Source: Neisseria zoodegmatis (GTDB lineage Bacteria > Pseudomonadota > Gammaproteobacteria > Burkholderiales > Neisseriaceae). Taken from it: a stretch of DNA of 64,000 nucleotides. Location: positions 992,001 to 1,056,000 of the forward strand of contig NZ_LT906434.1 in NCBI RefSeq assembly GCF_900187305.1, in the 5' to 3' direction. The notes beneath the pieces were generated by a model. The model searched no databases. It saw only the letters and a program-made list of their open reading frames with translations, and was not told the DNA's origin. The translations under genes and the position numbers were made by a program. This document shows positions 18,517 through 27,481 of the stretch, piece after piece (within the stretch, counting starts at the first letter, position 1; each line of letters begins with the position of its first letter).

Positions 18517-19203
18517 ATGGCAGATATGACCTTCGCTCAGGCAGTGGAAAATATTAGCAGCATGCGCGGTGAAATCGTGCAGGCTCTGTGGGAAACCTTC
18601 ATTATGGTAGGGCTTTCGACCACTTTTGCCACCTTATTCGGCACATTGCTGGGTGTGTTTTTGTTTGTAACGGCCAACCGCCAGCTTCACTATAACCGTC
18701 CCGTTAATTTGGTGTGGGACAATTTGGTTAACTTGATGCGCGCCTTCCCGTTTGTGATTTTGATGATTGCCATGATTCCGGCGACGAGAGCGATTGTCGG
18801 CAGCACGATTGGCCCGGTGGCGGCTTCGTTGGTGTTGAGCGTTTCAGGTATGTTTTATTTCGCCCGTTTGGTTGAGCAAAATCTTCGTGAAGTTCCTCGT
18901 GGTGTGATTGAGGCGGCCAGCAGCATGGGTGCGACTCCGATGACGATTATCCGCAAAGTGTTGCTCAACGAAGCTCGTGCGGGCATGGTGTCGAGCATTA
19001 CCGTGTTGGCGATCGGTTTGTTGTCTTACAGTGCTGCTGCGGGCATGATTGGTGGCGGCGGTTTGGGTGATTTGGCTATCCGTTATGGCTATTATCGCTA
19101 TCAAACTGAAGTCATTATTTTTATTGTCGCCATTTTGGTGTTGTTGGTTATTTTGATTCAAAGTTTGGGCAATTTTATTTCCCGTAAATTGGATAAGCGG
19201 TAA
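18517..19203 (+). CDS. metI: Methionine ABC transporter permease
   Basis: Inner-membrane permease of MetNIQ, 228 residues with about five hydrophobic segments and the EAA coupling motif near IEAASSMGATPMTIIRKVL (residues ~130-148). The start is set by GGGAGG at 18505-18510, within the end of metN, and the genes are almost contiguous (translational coupling is likely). A mixed DUS hairpin separates it from metQ. Confidence 0.95.
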   Translation: MADMTFAQAVENISSMRGEIVQALWETFIMVGLSTTFATLFGTLLGVFLFVTANRQLHYNRPVNLVWDNLVNLMRAFPFVILMIAMIPATRAIVGSTIGPVAASLVLSVSGMFYFARLVEQNLREVPRGVIEAASSMGATPMTIIRKVLLNEARAGMVSSITVLAIGLLSYSAAAGMIGGGGLGDLAIRYGYYRYQTEVIIFIVAILVLLVILIQSLGNFISRKLDKR

Positions 19204-19214
19204 ACCTGTTTATA

Positions 19215-19240
19215 AGGCCGTCTGAATGTTCAGACGGCAT
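19215..19240 (+). repeat. Inverted DUS pair between metI and metQ
   Basis: AGGCCGTCTGAA (19215-19226) and the reverse complement of ATGCCGTCTGAA (19229-19240) form a 10-bp hairpin with a 2-nt spacer. One arm is AG-DUS and the other AT-DUS. Its place inside the operon could uncouple metQ levels from metNI. Confidence 0.8.
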
Positions 19241-19281
19241 AATCTTACTTTTTACACATTTACCTCAAGGAGTATTTGATT

Positions 19282-20211
19282 ATGCAAGCATCTGCTTTGT
19301 TTAAAACTTTTTCTGTCGGTGCAGTAGCATTCGCATTGGCTGCCTGCGGCGGTCAAAGCCAAAAGGAAACTGCTCCCGCGGCTTCCAACGCTTCGGCCGG
19401 CGGCGCTGCTGCGGTTGAGAAAAAAGAAATCGTATTCGGTACAACGGTTGGCGACTTCGGCGATATGGTGAAAGAGCAAATCAAACCTTCACTGGAGAAA
19501 AAAGGCTATACCGTTAAGCTGATTGAGTTTACCGATTATGTACGCCCGAATCAGGCTTTGGCAGAAGGCGAGTTGGACATCAACGTATTCCAACACAAAC
19601 CTTATTTGGACGACTTCAAAAAAGAGCATAAATTAGACATTACCGAAGTATTCCAAGTGCCGACTGCTCCGCTGGGTCTCTATCCCGGTAAATTAAAATC
19701 ATTGGATGAAGTTAAAGAAGGCAGCAGCGTTTCTGCACCGAATGATCCTTCCAACTTTGCCCGTGCTTTGGTGATGATGAACGATTTAGGCTGGGTTAAG
19801 TTGAAAGACGGCGTTAATCCCTTGACTGCGTCTAAAAATGATATTGCTGAAAACCTGAAAAAAATCAAAATCGTTGAGCTGGAAGCTGCTCAACTGCCCC
19901 GCAGCCGTGCCGACGTTGATTTTGCTGTTGTGAACGGCAACTACGCTATGAGCAGCGGCATGAAGTTGACCGAAACTTTATTCCAAGAGCCGAGCTTTGC
20001 TTATGTAAACTGGGCTGCTGTGAAAACTGCCGACAAAGACAGCCAATGGGTTAAAGATGTTGCTGAGGCTTATAATTCTGATGAGTTCAAGTCTTATGCC
20101 AAACAGCGTTTTGCCGGCTACAAATACCCTGCATCATGGGGAGAGCAAGCTGCTCAAGGTGCTGCTTCAGAAGCGGCTGCTACTGCGTCTGCTGCATCTT
20201 CAGCTAAATAA
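19282..20211 (+). CDS. metQ: Methionine-binding lipoprotein MetQ (NlpA family)
   Basis: Substrate-binding component of the methionine importer, 309 residues. ATG 19282 is nine bases after AAGGAG (19267-19272); the TTG at 19276 has worse spacing. Lipobox LAAC puts the lipid Cys near residue 22. After a Ser/Ala-rich linker the NlpA fold begins with IVFGTTVGDFGDMV and includes LAEGELDINVFQH and FAVVNGNYA. The C-terminus has an Ala/Ser-rich tail (about 20 residues) that looks disordered. Transcription ends at the hairpin at 20229-20255. Confidence 0.95.
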   Translation: MQASALFKTFSVGAVAFALAACGGQSQKETAPAASNASAGGAAAVEKKEIVFGTTVGDFGDMVKEQIKPSLEKKGYTVKLIEFTDYVRPNQALAEGELDINVFQHKPYLDDFKKEHKLDITEVFQVPTAPLGLYPGKLKSLDEVKEGSSVSAPNDPSNFARALVMMNDLGWVKLKDGVNPLTASKNDIAENLKKIKIVELEAAQLPRSRADVDFAVVNGNYAMSSGMKLTETLFQEPSFAYVNWAAVKTADKDSQWVKDVAEAYNSDEFKSYAKQRFAGYKYPASWGEQAAQGAASEAAATASAASSAK

Positions 20212-20228
20212 TTTGCTTTAGTTTGCTG

Positions 20229-20256
20229 AACGCCTTTCCTTTTGGAAGGGCGTTTT
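20229..20256 (+). terminator. Terminator of metNIQ
   Basis: AACGCC-t-TTCC / GGAA-g-GGCGTT stem-loop followed by TTTTGTTTTT-like sequence, 17 bases after the metQ stop. Confidence 0.8.
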
Positions 20257-20542
20257 GTTTTTATTGAAGTAATTTGACATGATAGATCGATGGCTTGTGA
20301 TATTAGTCCTAAGTTGAAGGATGATTAAGGCCGTTTGAAAAATGTATGTGCCGTTGCTATGGTTAGATCAATGGGAAGCAAGGTAAATTAAACATTGATG
20401 CTGACTAACGGGTCACGGAGCTTTGCTGATTTAGGCTATAATTTCCCGCTTCTCTTCAATTGATGATTGGATACAATGATTGGCTTTGTGTCTAATACTG
20501 CAAACTGAGTCCCACCATATTAAGGCTTTGAAAGGTAAAACC
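20257..20542. other. Intergenic region ahead of dnaB
   Basis: Contains one degenerate uptake sequence (AGGCCGTTTGAA near 20328) and a TATAAT at 20437-20442, about 100 bases before the dnaB start, which may be the -10 box. No ORF of note. Confidence 0.5.
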
Positions 20543-21955
20543 ATGAATGATTACAGCGATATGATGCCGTCTGAAACAGACCGTGAGGTAACGGCCCTTT
20601 CACTGCCGCCGCATTCTATGGAGGCGGAGCAGTCGGTGCTGGGGGGCTTGCTGTTGGAAAATGCGGCGTGGGACAGAATAGCCGATGTCGTTAGCACGGA
20701 AGACTTCTATCGCCATGAGCACCGCCTGATTTTCCGCAATATTGCCGCACTGATTAATGAGAGCCGTCCTGCCGATGTGATTACCGTGCAGGAGGCGTTA
20801 GAGCGGAATGACGAATTAGAAGCTGCGGGTGGTTTCAACTATTTGATTTCTTTGGCTCAAAATACGCCGTCTGCGGCCAATATACGCCGCTATGCCGAAA
20901 TCGTCAGAGAGCGGTCGATTATGCGCCAGCTTGCCGAAGTCGGTACGGAAATTGCCCGCAGTGCATACAATCCGCAGGGGCGTGATGCGGGGCAGCTATT
21001 GGATGAGGCCGAAAATAAAGTCTTTCAAATTGCAGAAAGTACGGCCAAGTCTAAACAGGGTTTCTTGGAAATGCCGGCTTTGCTGAAAGAGGTAGTGGCC
21101 CGCATTGACATGCTTTATATGCGTGATAATCCTGATGAAGTAACCGGTATTGCCACGGGTTTTATCGATTTGGACAAAAAAACATCGGGGCTTCAACCCG
21201 GTGACTTGATTATCGTCGCTGGTCGTCCGTCTATGGGTAAAACGGCATTTTCTATCAATATTGCCGAACATGTGGCTGTTGAATCGAAGCTGCCGGTGGC
21301 CGTGTTCTCAATGGAAATGGGCGGGGCTCAGCTGGTGATGCGTATGCTCGGTTCGGTCGGGCGGCTTGATCAGCATGTTTTGAAAACAGGCCGTTTGGAA
21401 GACGAGCATTGGGGCCGTCTGAATGAAGCAGTATTGAAATTAACTCAAGCACCAATGTTTATTGATGAAACCCCCGGATTGACGGCGCTGGAGTTGCGTG
21501 CGCGCGCACGTCGTTTGGCGCGCCAGTTTAACGGAAAATTGGGACTGATTGTGATCGACTATCTTCAGCTGATGGCAGGTTCAGGCCGTAGCGATAACCG
21601 GGCGGCAGAGTTGGGTGAAATTTCCCGCTCTCTCAAGGCATTGGCCAAAGAGCTGCAAGTGCCGGTTATTGCCTTGTCCCAATTAAGCCGGACGGTGGAG
21701 CAACGTACCGATAAGCGCCCCATGATGTCAGACTTGCGCGAGTCAGGTGCTATTGAGCAAGATGCTGATTTAATTATGTTTATGTATCGGGATGAATACT
21801 ATAACGCCGAAACACAGTTTAAGGGATTGGCAGAATGTATCATCGGGAAACATCGTAACGGACCGACCGGAAAAGTGTTCCTCACCTTTATCGGCCAATT
21901 TACGAAATTTGAAAATGCTGCATATATACCGGAAGCGGCAATGATGGAAGATTGA
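20543..21955 (+). CDS. dnaB: Replicative DNA helicase
   Basis: Hexameric 5'-3' helicase at the replication fork, 470 residues from ATG 20543 (AAAGGT at 20531-20536); an upstream in-frame ATG at 20480 gives an unlikely extension. The N-terminal DnaG-interacting domain has PHSMEAEQSVLGGLL. The RecA-like domain has Walker A GRPSMGKTAFS and Walker B LIVIDYLQLM, with DLRESGAIEQDAD near the end. An AT-type uptake sequence ATGCCGTCTGAA is within codons 8-11 (20564-20575). No intein. The minor pilin genes follow on the same strand after 284 bases, the arrangement I recall from N. meningitidis. Confidence 0.97.
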   Translation: MNDYSDMMPSETDREVTALSLPPHSMEAEQSVLGGLLLENAAWDRIADVVSTEDFYRHEHRLIFRNIAALINESRPADVITVQEALERNDELEAAGGFNYLISLAQNTPSAANIRRYAEIVRERSIMRQLAEVGTEIARSAYNPQGRDAGQLLDEAENKVFQIAESTAKSKQGFLEMPALLKEVVARIDMLYMRDNPDEVTGIATGFIDLDKKTSGLQPGDLIIVAGRPSMGKTAFSINIAEHVAVESKLPVAVFSMEMGGAQLVMRMLGSVGRLDQHVLKTGRLEDEHWGRLNEAVLKLTQAPMFIDETPGLTALELRARARRLARQFNGKLGLIVIDYLQLMAGSGRSDNRAAELGEISRSLKALAKELQVPVIALSQLSRTVEQRTDKRPMMSDLRESGAIEQDADLIMFMYRDEYYNAETQFKGLAECIIGKHRNGPTGKVFLTFIGQFTKFENAAYIPEAAMMED

Positions 21956-22239
21956 TACAGATTAAAACGGTCAAGCAGACTAATTTCATTTTTTACTAGG
22001 TATGCCGTTATATTATCGTTTACAATGATAAACAAAATTAAACGAAACTATTTAAAATGACATTGAGTTAAAAAATGAGTCATAAATAGAATTGAGCATT
22101 TCGGGTTTCAACGTATTGATATATTTGTTTTTTTATGCTGTGAAACCTGTGGCTATACTGATACAAATTACCTCCAAAGCTGTTTAAAGCGGCTTTATTG
22201 ATGAAATACACCACTCCAATAACGTCACCAGGCTCACTC

Positions 22240-22959
22240 ATGCGCTTACGGAATAAAGGTTTTACTTTAGTAGAATTATTGATTGTCATCGCAATTGTCG
22301 CCATCATGGCCACAATTGCCCTCCCCAATATGAGCCAATGGATTGCCTCGCGACGTGCCGCCAGCAAGGCAGAACAAGTGGCCAATCTTTTGCGATTTGC
22401 ACGCACTGAAGCAGTTCGCTTGAATACCATTGTGTATGTTTGTCCCGTTCAAATAAGAAAAGATGCAACTCCCAATGTTTACTGTAATGCAGACCATGCG
22501 GAGCAAGGGCTGGCGGCATTTGCCGATAATAATAAAACTAATAATAATAAAAAAGGTTTATATCAGCGGGGTGAAGACATAGATTTGCGTACAGTCATTT
22601 TAAATTCTCCAGATAAAGATAATCCGAAAAAATTGAATAAGAAAATAGCTTATCAAGTTTCAACTCATAATTTTAGTGCTGAATCTACTGGGAAAGATCT
22701 GATATGGGGGTTTATGCCCGACGGTACCTTTGGTCATAAAGCTAATGCCGACGATAAATTAAATCCTTCTACCGGTTTTGTAAAAATTTCTTTGACTGAT
22801 GCGGCGGCGGTAAGTGAAGCAGATAAAAAAGCCCGATCTACAATCGTTATATTGGATAGTGCCGGCCGTGCAACCGTTTGCTCGGGTAATTCAGATGGCA
22901 GTACAAATACTACGGAAGTTATGAAGAATTTATGCCAATACGAGAGTGCCTCACAATAA
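22240..22959 (+). CDS. pilH: Minor type IV prepilin, GspH/FimT type
   Basis: Minor pilin of the type IV pilus tip or priming complex. The class III leader is MRLRNKG, cut before FTLVELLIVIAIVAIM (Glu+5 present), followed by a GspH-like globular domain with SRRAASKAEQVANLLRFART and a C-terminal pair of cysteines (TVCSGNSD, NLCQYE). I choose ATG 22240 because it gives a 7-residue leader; an in-frame ATG at 22198 would add 14 residues and cannot be excluded. It is the first of five prepilin genes in the dnaB-pilHIJKX order of pathogenic Neisseria. An AT-rich segment with a small inverted repeat (around 22012-22031) precedes it. Confidence 0.88.
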   Translation: MRLRNKGFTLVELLIVIAIVAIMATIALPNMSQWIASRRAASKAEQVANLLRFARTEAVRLNTIVYVCPVQIRKDATPNVYCNADHAEQGLAAFADNNKTNNNKKGLYQRGEDIDLRTVILNSPDKDNPKKLNKKIAYQVSTHNFSAESTGKDLIWGFMPDGTFGHKANADDKLNPSTGFVKISLTDAAAVSEADKKARSTIVILDSAGRATVCSGNSDGSTNTTEVMKNLCQYESASQ

Positions 22960-23036
22960 TAATGAAGATGGATGCTCAATATCCAAGCTGAAAATTCCAC
23001 CTGTTTTTTTATGATAATCAAACAAGAATCTTAAAA

Positions 23037-23780
23037 ATGAAAGTCTCTAACAATCTATTGATAAAGCCATATACAGGCCGTCTGAAAATTCGGCAGCGTG
23101 GTATGACCTTGATAGAAGTGCTGGTATCCATGTTTGTGTTGGCTGTGGGTGTACTGGCTTTGCTTGCAACCCAATTAAGAACCGTAGCCAGTGTTCAGGA
23201 AGCAGAAAGCCAAACCATTGTCGCTCAGGCCGTTCAAAATCTGATGGAAAGTATGTTAATCAATCCGACTTTGTGCAGCAAGGATATCCAAGACGACACT
23301 CGATGTGCCGGTAAAATAAATGATAAAACGCCGGAAGGGTGGATTGTTAAAAGTTATGATAACAATAATGTTTTTGTAGAAGGCAACAAAGGAGCGGTAA
23401 GTTATCGATTCGGCAATCCGATTAAAGTAAGGGATTGTGAAAACAATACAGATAAATGGTGTAAATCTCCTGATGCTACATCTTTAAATAAAAGGGAAAT
23501 ATTGGAAGATCATTTGGGACGGTTTGAAGATAGTTTGGCAAAAGCATTACCTAATGCAAATATTTGGTACATTATTTGCAATGATAGCACCGGCAAAGAT
23601 ATGAAGATTGTGGGTAATGCAGTCGAACATCAATGTTCAGGTGGTAATGCACCTCTGGTTGTTAAAGTGTTGTGGGAAATAGAAGCAGAGAAAGTGGAGA
23701 AGAATGATAAGAATGATCATGGTTTGAACACAAACGGTAAGAAGATTGTTTATACCTATCAGGCGCGCTCGGCGGAGTAA
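23037..23780 (+). CDS. pilI: Minor type IV prepilin, PilV type
   Basis: 247 residues. The prepilin peptidase site is RQRG|MTLIEVLVSMFVLAVG, with Met at +1 and Glu at +5; the leader is long (about 21 residues) because an uptake sequence (AGGCCGTCTGAA, about 23074-23085) is read as GRLK within it. The globular part has three pairs of cysteines. It resembles PilV/PilI of the pilH-X minor pilin set, which prime pilus assembly and sit near the tip. It starts 77 bases after pilH, and pilJ begins 3 bases after its stop. Confidence 0.88.
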   Translation: MKVSNNLLIKPYTGRLKIRQRGMTLIEVLVSMFVLAVGVLALLATQLRTVASVQEAESQTIVAQAVQNLMESMLINPTLCSKDIQDDTRCAGKINDKTPEGWIVKSYDNNNVFVEGNKGAVSYRFGNPIKVRDCENNTDKWCKSPDATSLNKREILEDHLGRFEDSLAKALPNANIWYIICNDSTGKDMKIVGNAVEHQCSGGNAPLVVKVLWEIEAEKVEKNDKNDHGLNTNGKKIVYTYQARSAE

Positions 23781-23783
23781 TGT

Positions 23784-24710
23784 ATGGCAAAAATGTATAA
23801 ATCCCATTTGTATGTGGCAAAGGCTAAACAGAAGGGTTTCAGCCTGATTGAGTTTGCCGTGGCAAGTGTGCTTAGCATGATTGTGTTAGTTGCAGTAAGT
23901 ACAGGTTATTTTACTGCCCGTACCCTGAATAGCGCAGCGGATACGCGGCTAAAATTCCAGCAAGACTTGCGTAATGCTGCCAATATGATTGTACGAGATG
24001 GTCGTATGGCCGGTAGTTTTGGCTGTTTTAATTTAATTGGTGCAAAGGGTGACAGGGTTATTCACGATAATAATGCTCAAACGTCAAAACTAAGTGCATT
24101 CAAGCTTGAGAATAGTGCAACTAACCTGATGCCTGTTCGCATTATTTCACAGAGTGAATTTAAACCCACGGGCTTCAAGGCTTCATCTGATGCTTTGATA
24201 TTTATGTATGGATCTGATTCTGGTGGTGCAAGTTCTACATCAAGTAGCCAATCTTTGGTTTTCAGTAGTTGTAAAGCAGTTGTTCGCCCCGCAGAAGATA
24301 AAATTCCCGATCAAAGTACACTGCTAAATACGTTAGGGTTAGCAAATAACCAGCGGAGTGAAACAATGGTCATGAATTATGTGGTCAATGCTTATGTGAC
24401 TGGTAGTATTAACGGTCAAGCAGGATTGTTCCGCTTTCAGTTGGATGGAAATGATTGGGGAAATCCTCAGTTATTGATTAGAGATGTTACCGGGGCAAAT
24501 TTCAGATATACCTATGTAAATAATTGTCCGGATGAAATCCTGCCGAAGGATAAAACAAAGTTTGAAACGTTCGAATATTCTTCTAGCCTGTCAAAAATGC
24601 CGGCATTAATACAAATGACTTTGAATGGCGGAGCTCAAGACTTAAACCAAATTTACACCATTAATGCTTCTGTGAGGGGGGGGAACTCATGCGCAAACCG
24701 TACGCTGTAA
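23784..24710 (+). CDS. pilJ: Minor type IV prepilin, PilW type
   Basis: 308 residues. The leader ends KQKG|FSLIEFAVASVLSMIVLVAVS. Its size and RDGRMAGSFGCF fit PilW/PilJ, the large GspJ-like tip pilin. The 3' end overlaps pilK by 22 bases, so translation is coupled. Cys pairs in the C-terminal half (SSCKAV, NNCPDE, NSCANR) probably form disulfides. Confidence 0.87.
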   Translation: MAKMYKSHLYVAKAKQKGFSLIEFAVASVLSMIVLVAVSTGYFTARTLNSAADTRLKFQQDLRNAANMIVRDGRMAGSFGCFNLIGAKGDRVIHDNNAQTSKLSAFKLENSATNLMPVRIISQSEFKPTGFKASSDALIFMYGSDSGGASSTSSSQSLVFSSCKAVVRPAEDKIPDQSTLLNTLGLANNQRSETMVMNYVVNAYVTGSINGQAGLFRFQLDGNDWGNPQLLIRDVTGANFRYTYVNNCPDEILPKDKTKFETFEYSSSLSKMPALIQMTLNGGAQDLNQIYTINASVRGGNSCANRTL

Positions 24711-25243
24711 ATTATTCAAAGAAATCGGCACAGCAAGGTTTTTCATTGTTTATTGTATTGATGGTAATGATTGTAGTCGCATTTTTCGTTGTTAGTGTGA
24801 CCCAATCATACAATACCGAACAGCGTATTAGTACCAATGATGCAGACCGAAAATTTGCAGCGGCCTTGGCAGAAGCTGCTTTGAGGGCGGGGGAAAAGCA
24901 AATTGCAGAATTTGATGGAGAGATCACATTTACTGATGACTGCAAAGATGCTAAATGCAGGGCGGCTGGTAGCGTTGAAGGTAGCTTTGGAGGGATTGTT
25001 GTTACGGGTAATTCTTCAGTAGAGGCGTGGCGGCGAAGCGATGGTGGAAGTAAATCTAAACTTTACATAGATACCAATGGAGCAAAGTTACCCAATTCAG
25101 GAGCCAGTCAACAGCCGCGCTACATTATAGAATATATCAGCACTCAAAATGACGGTTCGGTCATTTACCGCGTTACGGCTAAAGCGTGGGGTAAAAATGC
25201 GAATACCGTTGTGGTTTTGCAATCGTATGTATCTGCCGGTTAA
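24689..25243 (+). CDS. pilK: Minor type IV prepilin, PilX (PilK) type
   Basis: 184 residues. The N-terminus SAQQG|FSLFIVLMVMIVVAFFVV lacks Glu at +5 (Phe-Ser-Leu-Phe-Ile), which is typical of the GspK/PilX subunit placed at the pilus tip. The NTEQRISTNDADRKFAAALAEAALRAGE segment is the PilX N-terminal helix. A G-rich ribosome binding site (GGGGGG) lies within the end of pilJ. Confidence 0.85.
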   Translation: MRKPYAVNYSKKSAQQGFSLFIVLMVMIVVAFFVVSVTQSYNTEQRISTNDADRKFAAALAEAALRAGEKQIAEFDGEITFTDDCKDAKCRAAGSVEGSFGGIVVTGNSSVEAWRRSDGGSKSKLYIDTNGAKLPNSGASQQPRYIIEYISTQNDGSVIYRVTAKAWGKNANTVVVLQSYVSAG

Positions 25244-25255
25244 GGGGAAGCTGTA

Positions 25256-25711
25256 GTGAAAAAGTATTTAAAGCAACAAGGCTTTACTTTGTTGGAAATG
25301 ATGATAACCGTGGCCGTGATCGGCATTCTTGCGGTAATAGCATTTCCATCATATATGCATTACATTGAGCGTGGCCATCTTACTCAGGCCTATAATGAAT
25401 TGGTTAATATGAATAACCATATCAAAACAGAACGGATTAAAAATTCGTCTAGTTACAAAAGCCAAACTGAATTGACCAATTTGATCGGCAAATACCATAA
25501 AGATGTGGAAGTGGAAAAAAGGTATGATTTCCTAGTTTATGTGCCGAATCAAAACAGTATTGCTTACAATCTTATTGCAACGCCTAAGTCGAGTAGCGGC
25601 TATACAAAAGCTGTGTGGATGAGTAGCGCCGGAGATGCTTACAGATGCAGTAATGCCGCTGCTGCAAGAGAATATGCTGTTAGTGGTGATTGCGAAAAAA
25701 TAGGTGGTTAA
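25256..25711 (+). CDS. pilX: Minor type IV pilin PilX/PilE-like
   Basis: 151 residues, starting with GTG at 25256 (AAGGGGAAG just upstream). Leader MKKYLKQQG, then FTLLEMMITVAVIGILAVIAFPSY with Glu+5. The C-terminal disulfide loop is RCSNAAAAREYAVSGDC, the same arrangement as in meningococcal PilX and in major pilins. As last gene of the cluster and by size it matches pilX (pilL of gonococcus), which promotes aggregation and adhesion. A long hairpin follows at 25760-25810. Confidence 0.85.
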   Translation: MKKYLKQQGFTLLEMMITVAVIGILAVIAFPSYMHYIERGHLTQAYNELVNMNNHIKTERIKNSSSYKSQTELTNLIGKYHKDVEVEKRYDFLVYVPNQNSIAYNLIATPKSSSGYTKAVWMSSAGDAYRCSNAAAAREYAVSGDCEKIGG

Positions 25712-25759
25712 CGATTTTAAAATTGACAGCTCAATAATCATTCAGGAGCTAACAGAGCG

Positions 25760-25825
25760 CCAAGATAAGATGTCGAAATTCAGTATCGGGATTTCGGCTT
25801 TTTATCTTGGATTTTTATCTTATGG
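25760..25825 (+). terminator. Long two-part hairpin after the pil cluster
   Basis: Outer stem CCAAGATAA / TTATCTTGG (25760-25768, 25802-25810) encloses an inner stem CGAAAT / ATTTCG (25774-25779, 25791-25796). T-rich sequence ATTTTTATCTT follows. It probably ends the pilH-X transcript. Confidence 0.65.
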
Positions 25826-25927
25826 CATGAACAATAAGCATGAAGTGCAAGCTTTCCATAAAATGAACTCTATTCATTTCTAGCGAAGCAAAATAATTTC
25901 AGACGGCCTTGAGCCGGATATTAAGAG

Positions 25928-26767
25928 ATGATGAACACTTTTGAAAAATTGAATAACGGCATTAGCCAAAGTTTGAGTCATTATGAAACCATGACCAGCA
26001 GTGTGAATACGATGGTTCAGGCATTCTGGTTGAGAGTGCCGTATTTGGTGTTGGCACTGTTGGTGTTTATTCTGTTTTGGTTTTTATCCAAGCTGTTTAA
26101 ATCGCTAACTGCCAAATTGCTTGCGGGCCGTTTGAGTAACCGCATGAATCTTTTGCTGGTTTTGCAACGTATCGGTGGGGCATTGATTATATTTGCCGGA
26201 TTTTTGGCCGCGATGATGATTGCTATTCCAGACTTCACGCCGGCACAATTGATTAGTGCATTAGGTATCGGTTCGGTAGCGATTGGTTTTGCGTTTAAAG
26301 ATATTTTTCAAAATCTGCTTTCAGGTATTCTGCTGCTTTTGAGTGAACCATTTAGAATTGGAGACCGCATTGTGTCCGGTTCGTTTGAGGGAACGGTAGA
26401 AAATATAGAAATTCGCGCCACTACGCTGCGTACTTACGACGGCAGACGTATTGTGATCCCGAATGCTCAGCTATTTACATCGCCCGTAACCGTGAATACC
26501 AGCAGTGGCAAATATCGTCAAAGCACAACTTTCAGCCTGCCTGTGGCATCGGATATGGATGCTGTTAAAAATCAGATTATTGCTTCTATTCAACAATGTT
26601 GCAGTAACGATATTTCAGATCTCGAAATTGCTGTGATTGCACTTTCTGATACTTCGGCCACTATGGAGCTGCGTTGGTGGGCGCAAGGTCATACCGACAA
26701 TAACCGTATTTTGGATGAAGTATTATCGTGCATTCAGCCTTTTTTGATGAAAGAGCAAAAGGATTGA
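25928..26767 (+). CDS. mscS: Small-conductance mechanosensitive channel, MscS family
   Basis: Releases solutes under hypo-osmotic shock. 279 residues, close to E. coli MscS. Three hydrophobic segments (about 33-55, 75-100, 103-130) are followed by the pore-helix region SALGIGSVAIGFAFKDIFQN and the beta domain EPFRIGDRIV. It may start at 25928 or at the adjacent ATG 25931. The next gene starts five bases after its stop. A DUS lies about 30 bases upstream. Confidence 0.92.
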   Translation: MMNTFEKLNNGISQSLSHYETMTSSVNTMVQAFWLRVPYLVLALLVFILFWFLSKLFKSLTAKLLAGRLSNRMNLLLVLQRIGGALIIFAGFLAAMMIAIPDFTPAQLISALGIGSVAIGFAFKDIFQNLLSGILLLLSEPFRIGDRIVSGSFEGTVENIEIRATTLRTYDGRRIVIPNAQLFTSPVTVNTSSGKYRQSTTFSLPVASDMDAVKNQIIASIQQCCSNDISDLEIAVIALSDTSATMELRWWAQGHTDNNRILDEVLSCIQPFLMKEQKD

Positions 26768-26772
26768 GATAA

Positions 26773-27282
26773 ATGACTTCAAAAGCAAAGCGCTGGCTTA
26801 AAAGCATTTTTCAGACGGCCTTGATGGTTTTAGTGATTTCAGTTGCGGTAGATTGGTGGCGTAAGCCCGTGCAACCTTTGGAATTTGCAGAGCAGCCTCT
26901 TGCTTTACTGAATCAGAAGCAAACCAGTTTAAGCGAACTCAGCAAAGACCGTGCAGCTGTGGTCTATTTTTGGGGAAGTTGGTGCGGTATTTGTAGGCAC
27001 ACTTCTCCGGTGGTACAGCGTTTGCATCAATCAGGAATACCTGTGTTGAGTGTTGCTTTGAAATCCGGTTCGGATCAAGAAGTGCAAGCTTACATGCGTG
27101 ATAAAAGCTTGAGTTTTGAAACGGTAAACGATACGGACGGCAGCATTTCGGCTCATTGGCAAATAGCGGTAACGCCCACGATTGTTGTCGTGAAAAATGG
27201 AAAAATGATACACAGCACGACGGGGCTGAGCAGTTATTGGGGTTTGCGGAGCAGAATTTGGTTGGCTAATCAAATTTATTGA
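26773..27282 (+). CDS. Membrane-anchored thioredoxin-like (TlpA/ScsD-type) protein
   Basis: 169 residues. One N-terminal membrane anchor (about 12-28) is followed by a periplasmic thioredoxin domain with active site GSWCGICRHTSP and cis-Pro in VTPTIVV. It is similar to TlpA/ResA/ScsD-type disulfide reductants; the exact partner is unknown. An uptake sequence is read in the anchor as FQTAL. It is probably cotranscribed with mscS. Confidence 0.85.
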   Translation: MTSKAKRWLKSIFQTALMVLVISVAVDWWRKPVQPLEFAEQPLALLNQKQTSLSELSKDRAAVVYFWGSWCGICRHTSPVVQRLHQSGIPVLSVALKSGSDQEVQAYMRDKSLSFETVNDTDGSISAHWQIAVTPTIVVVKNGKMIHSTTGLSSYWGLRSRIWLANQIY

Positions 27283-27420
27283 TGTGATAAATAATTGGTT
27301 AGACTTGATATTTATCTTTGTTTAAAGACCACTAAATCTTAGTAATTTGTACAAGAAATGCAGACTATCTTTTGAATAAATTTGCTATTAGAAAGAAAAA
27401 TTACTGAGATTATTTTTGAA

Positions 27421-27473
27421 AAATCCCTTGATTGCCGAATCGTTGAAAAGACTTGGCGATCAAGGGATTTTCT
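27421..27473. terminator. Bidirectional terminator between the thioredoxin gene and clpX
   Basis: AAATCCCTTGATtGCC pairs with GGCgATCAAGGGATTT around an 18-base loop, A-run and T-run on the two sides, between convergent genes. Confidence 0.8.
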
Positions 27474-27481
27474 TATCTGCT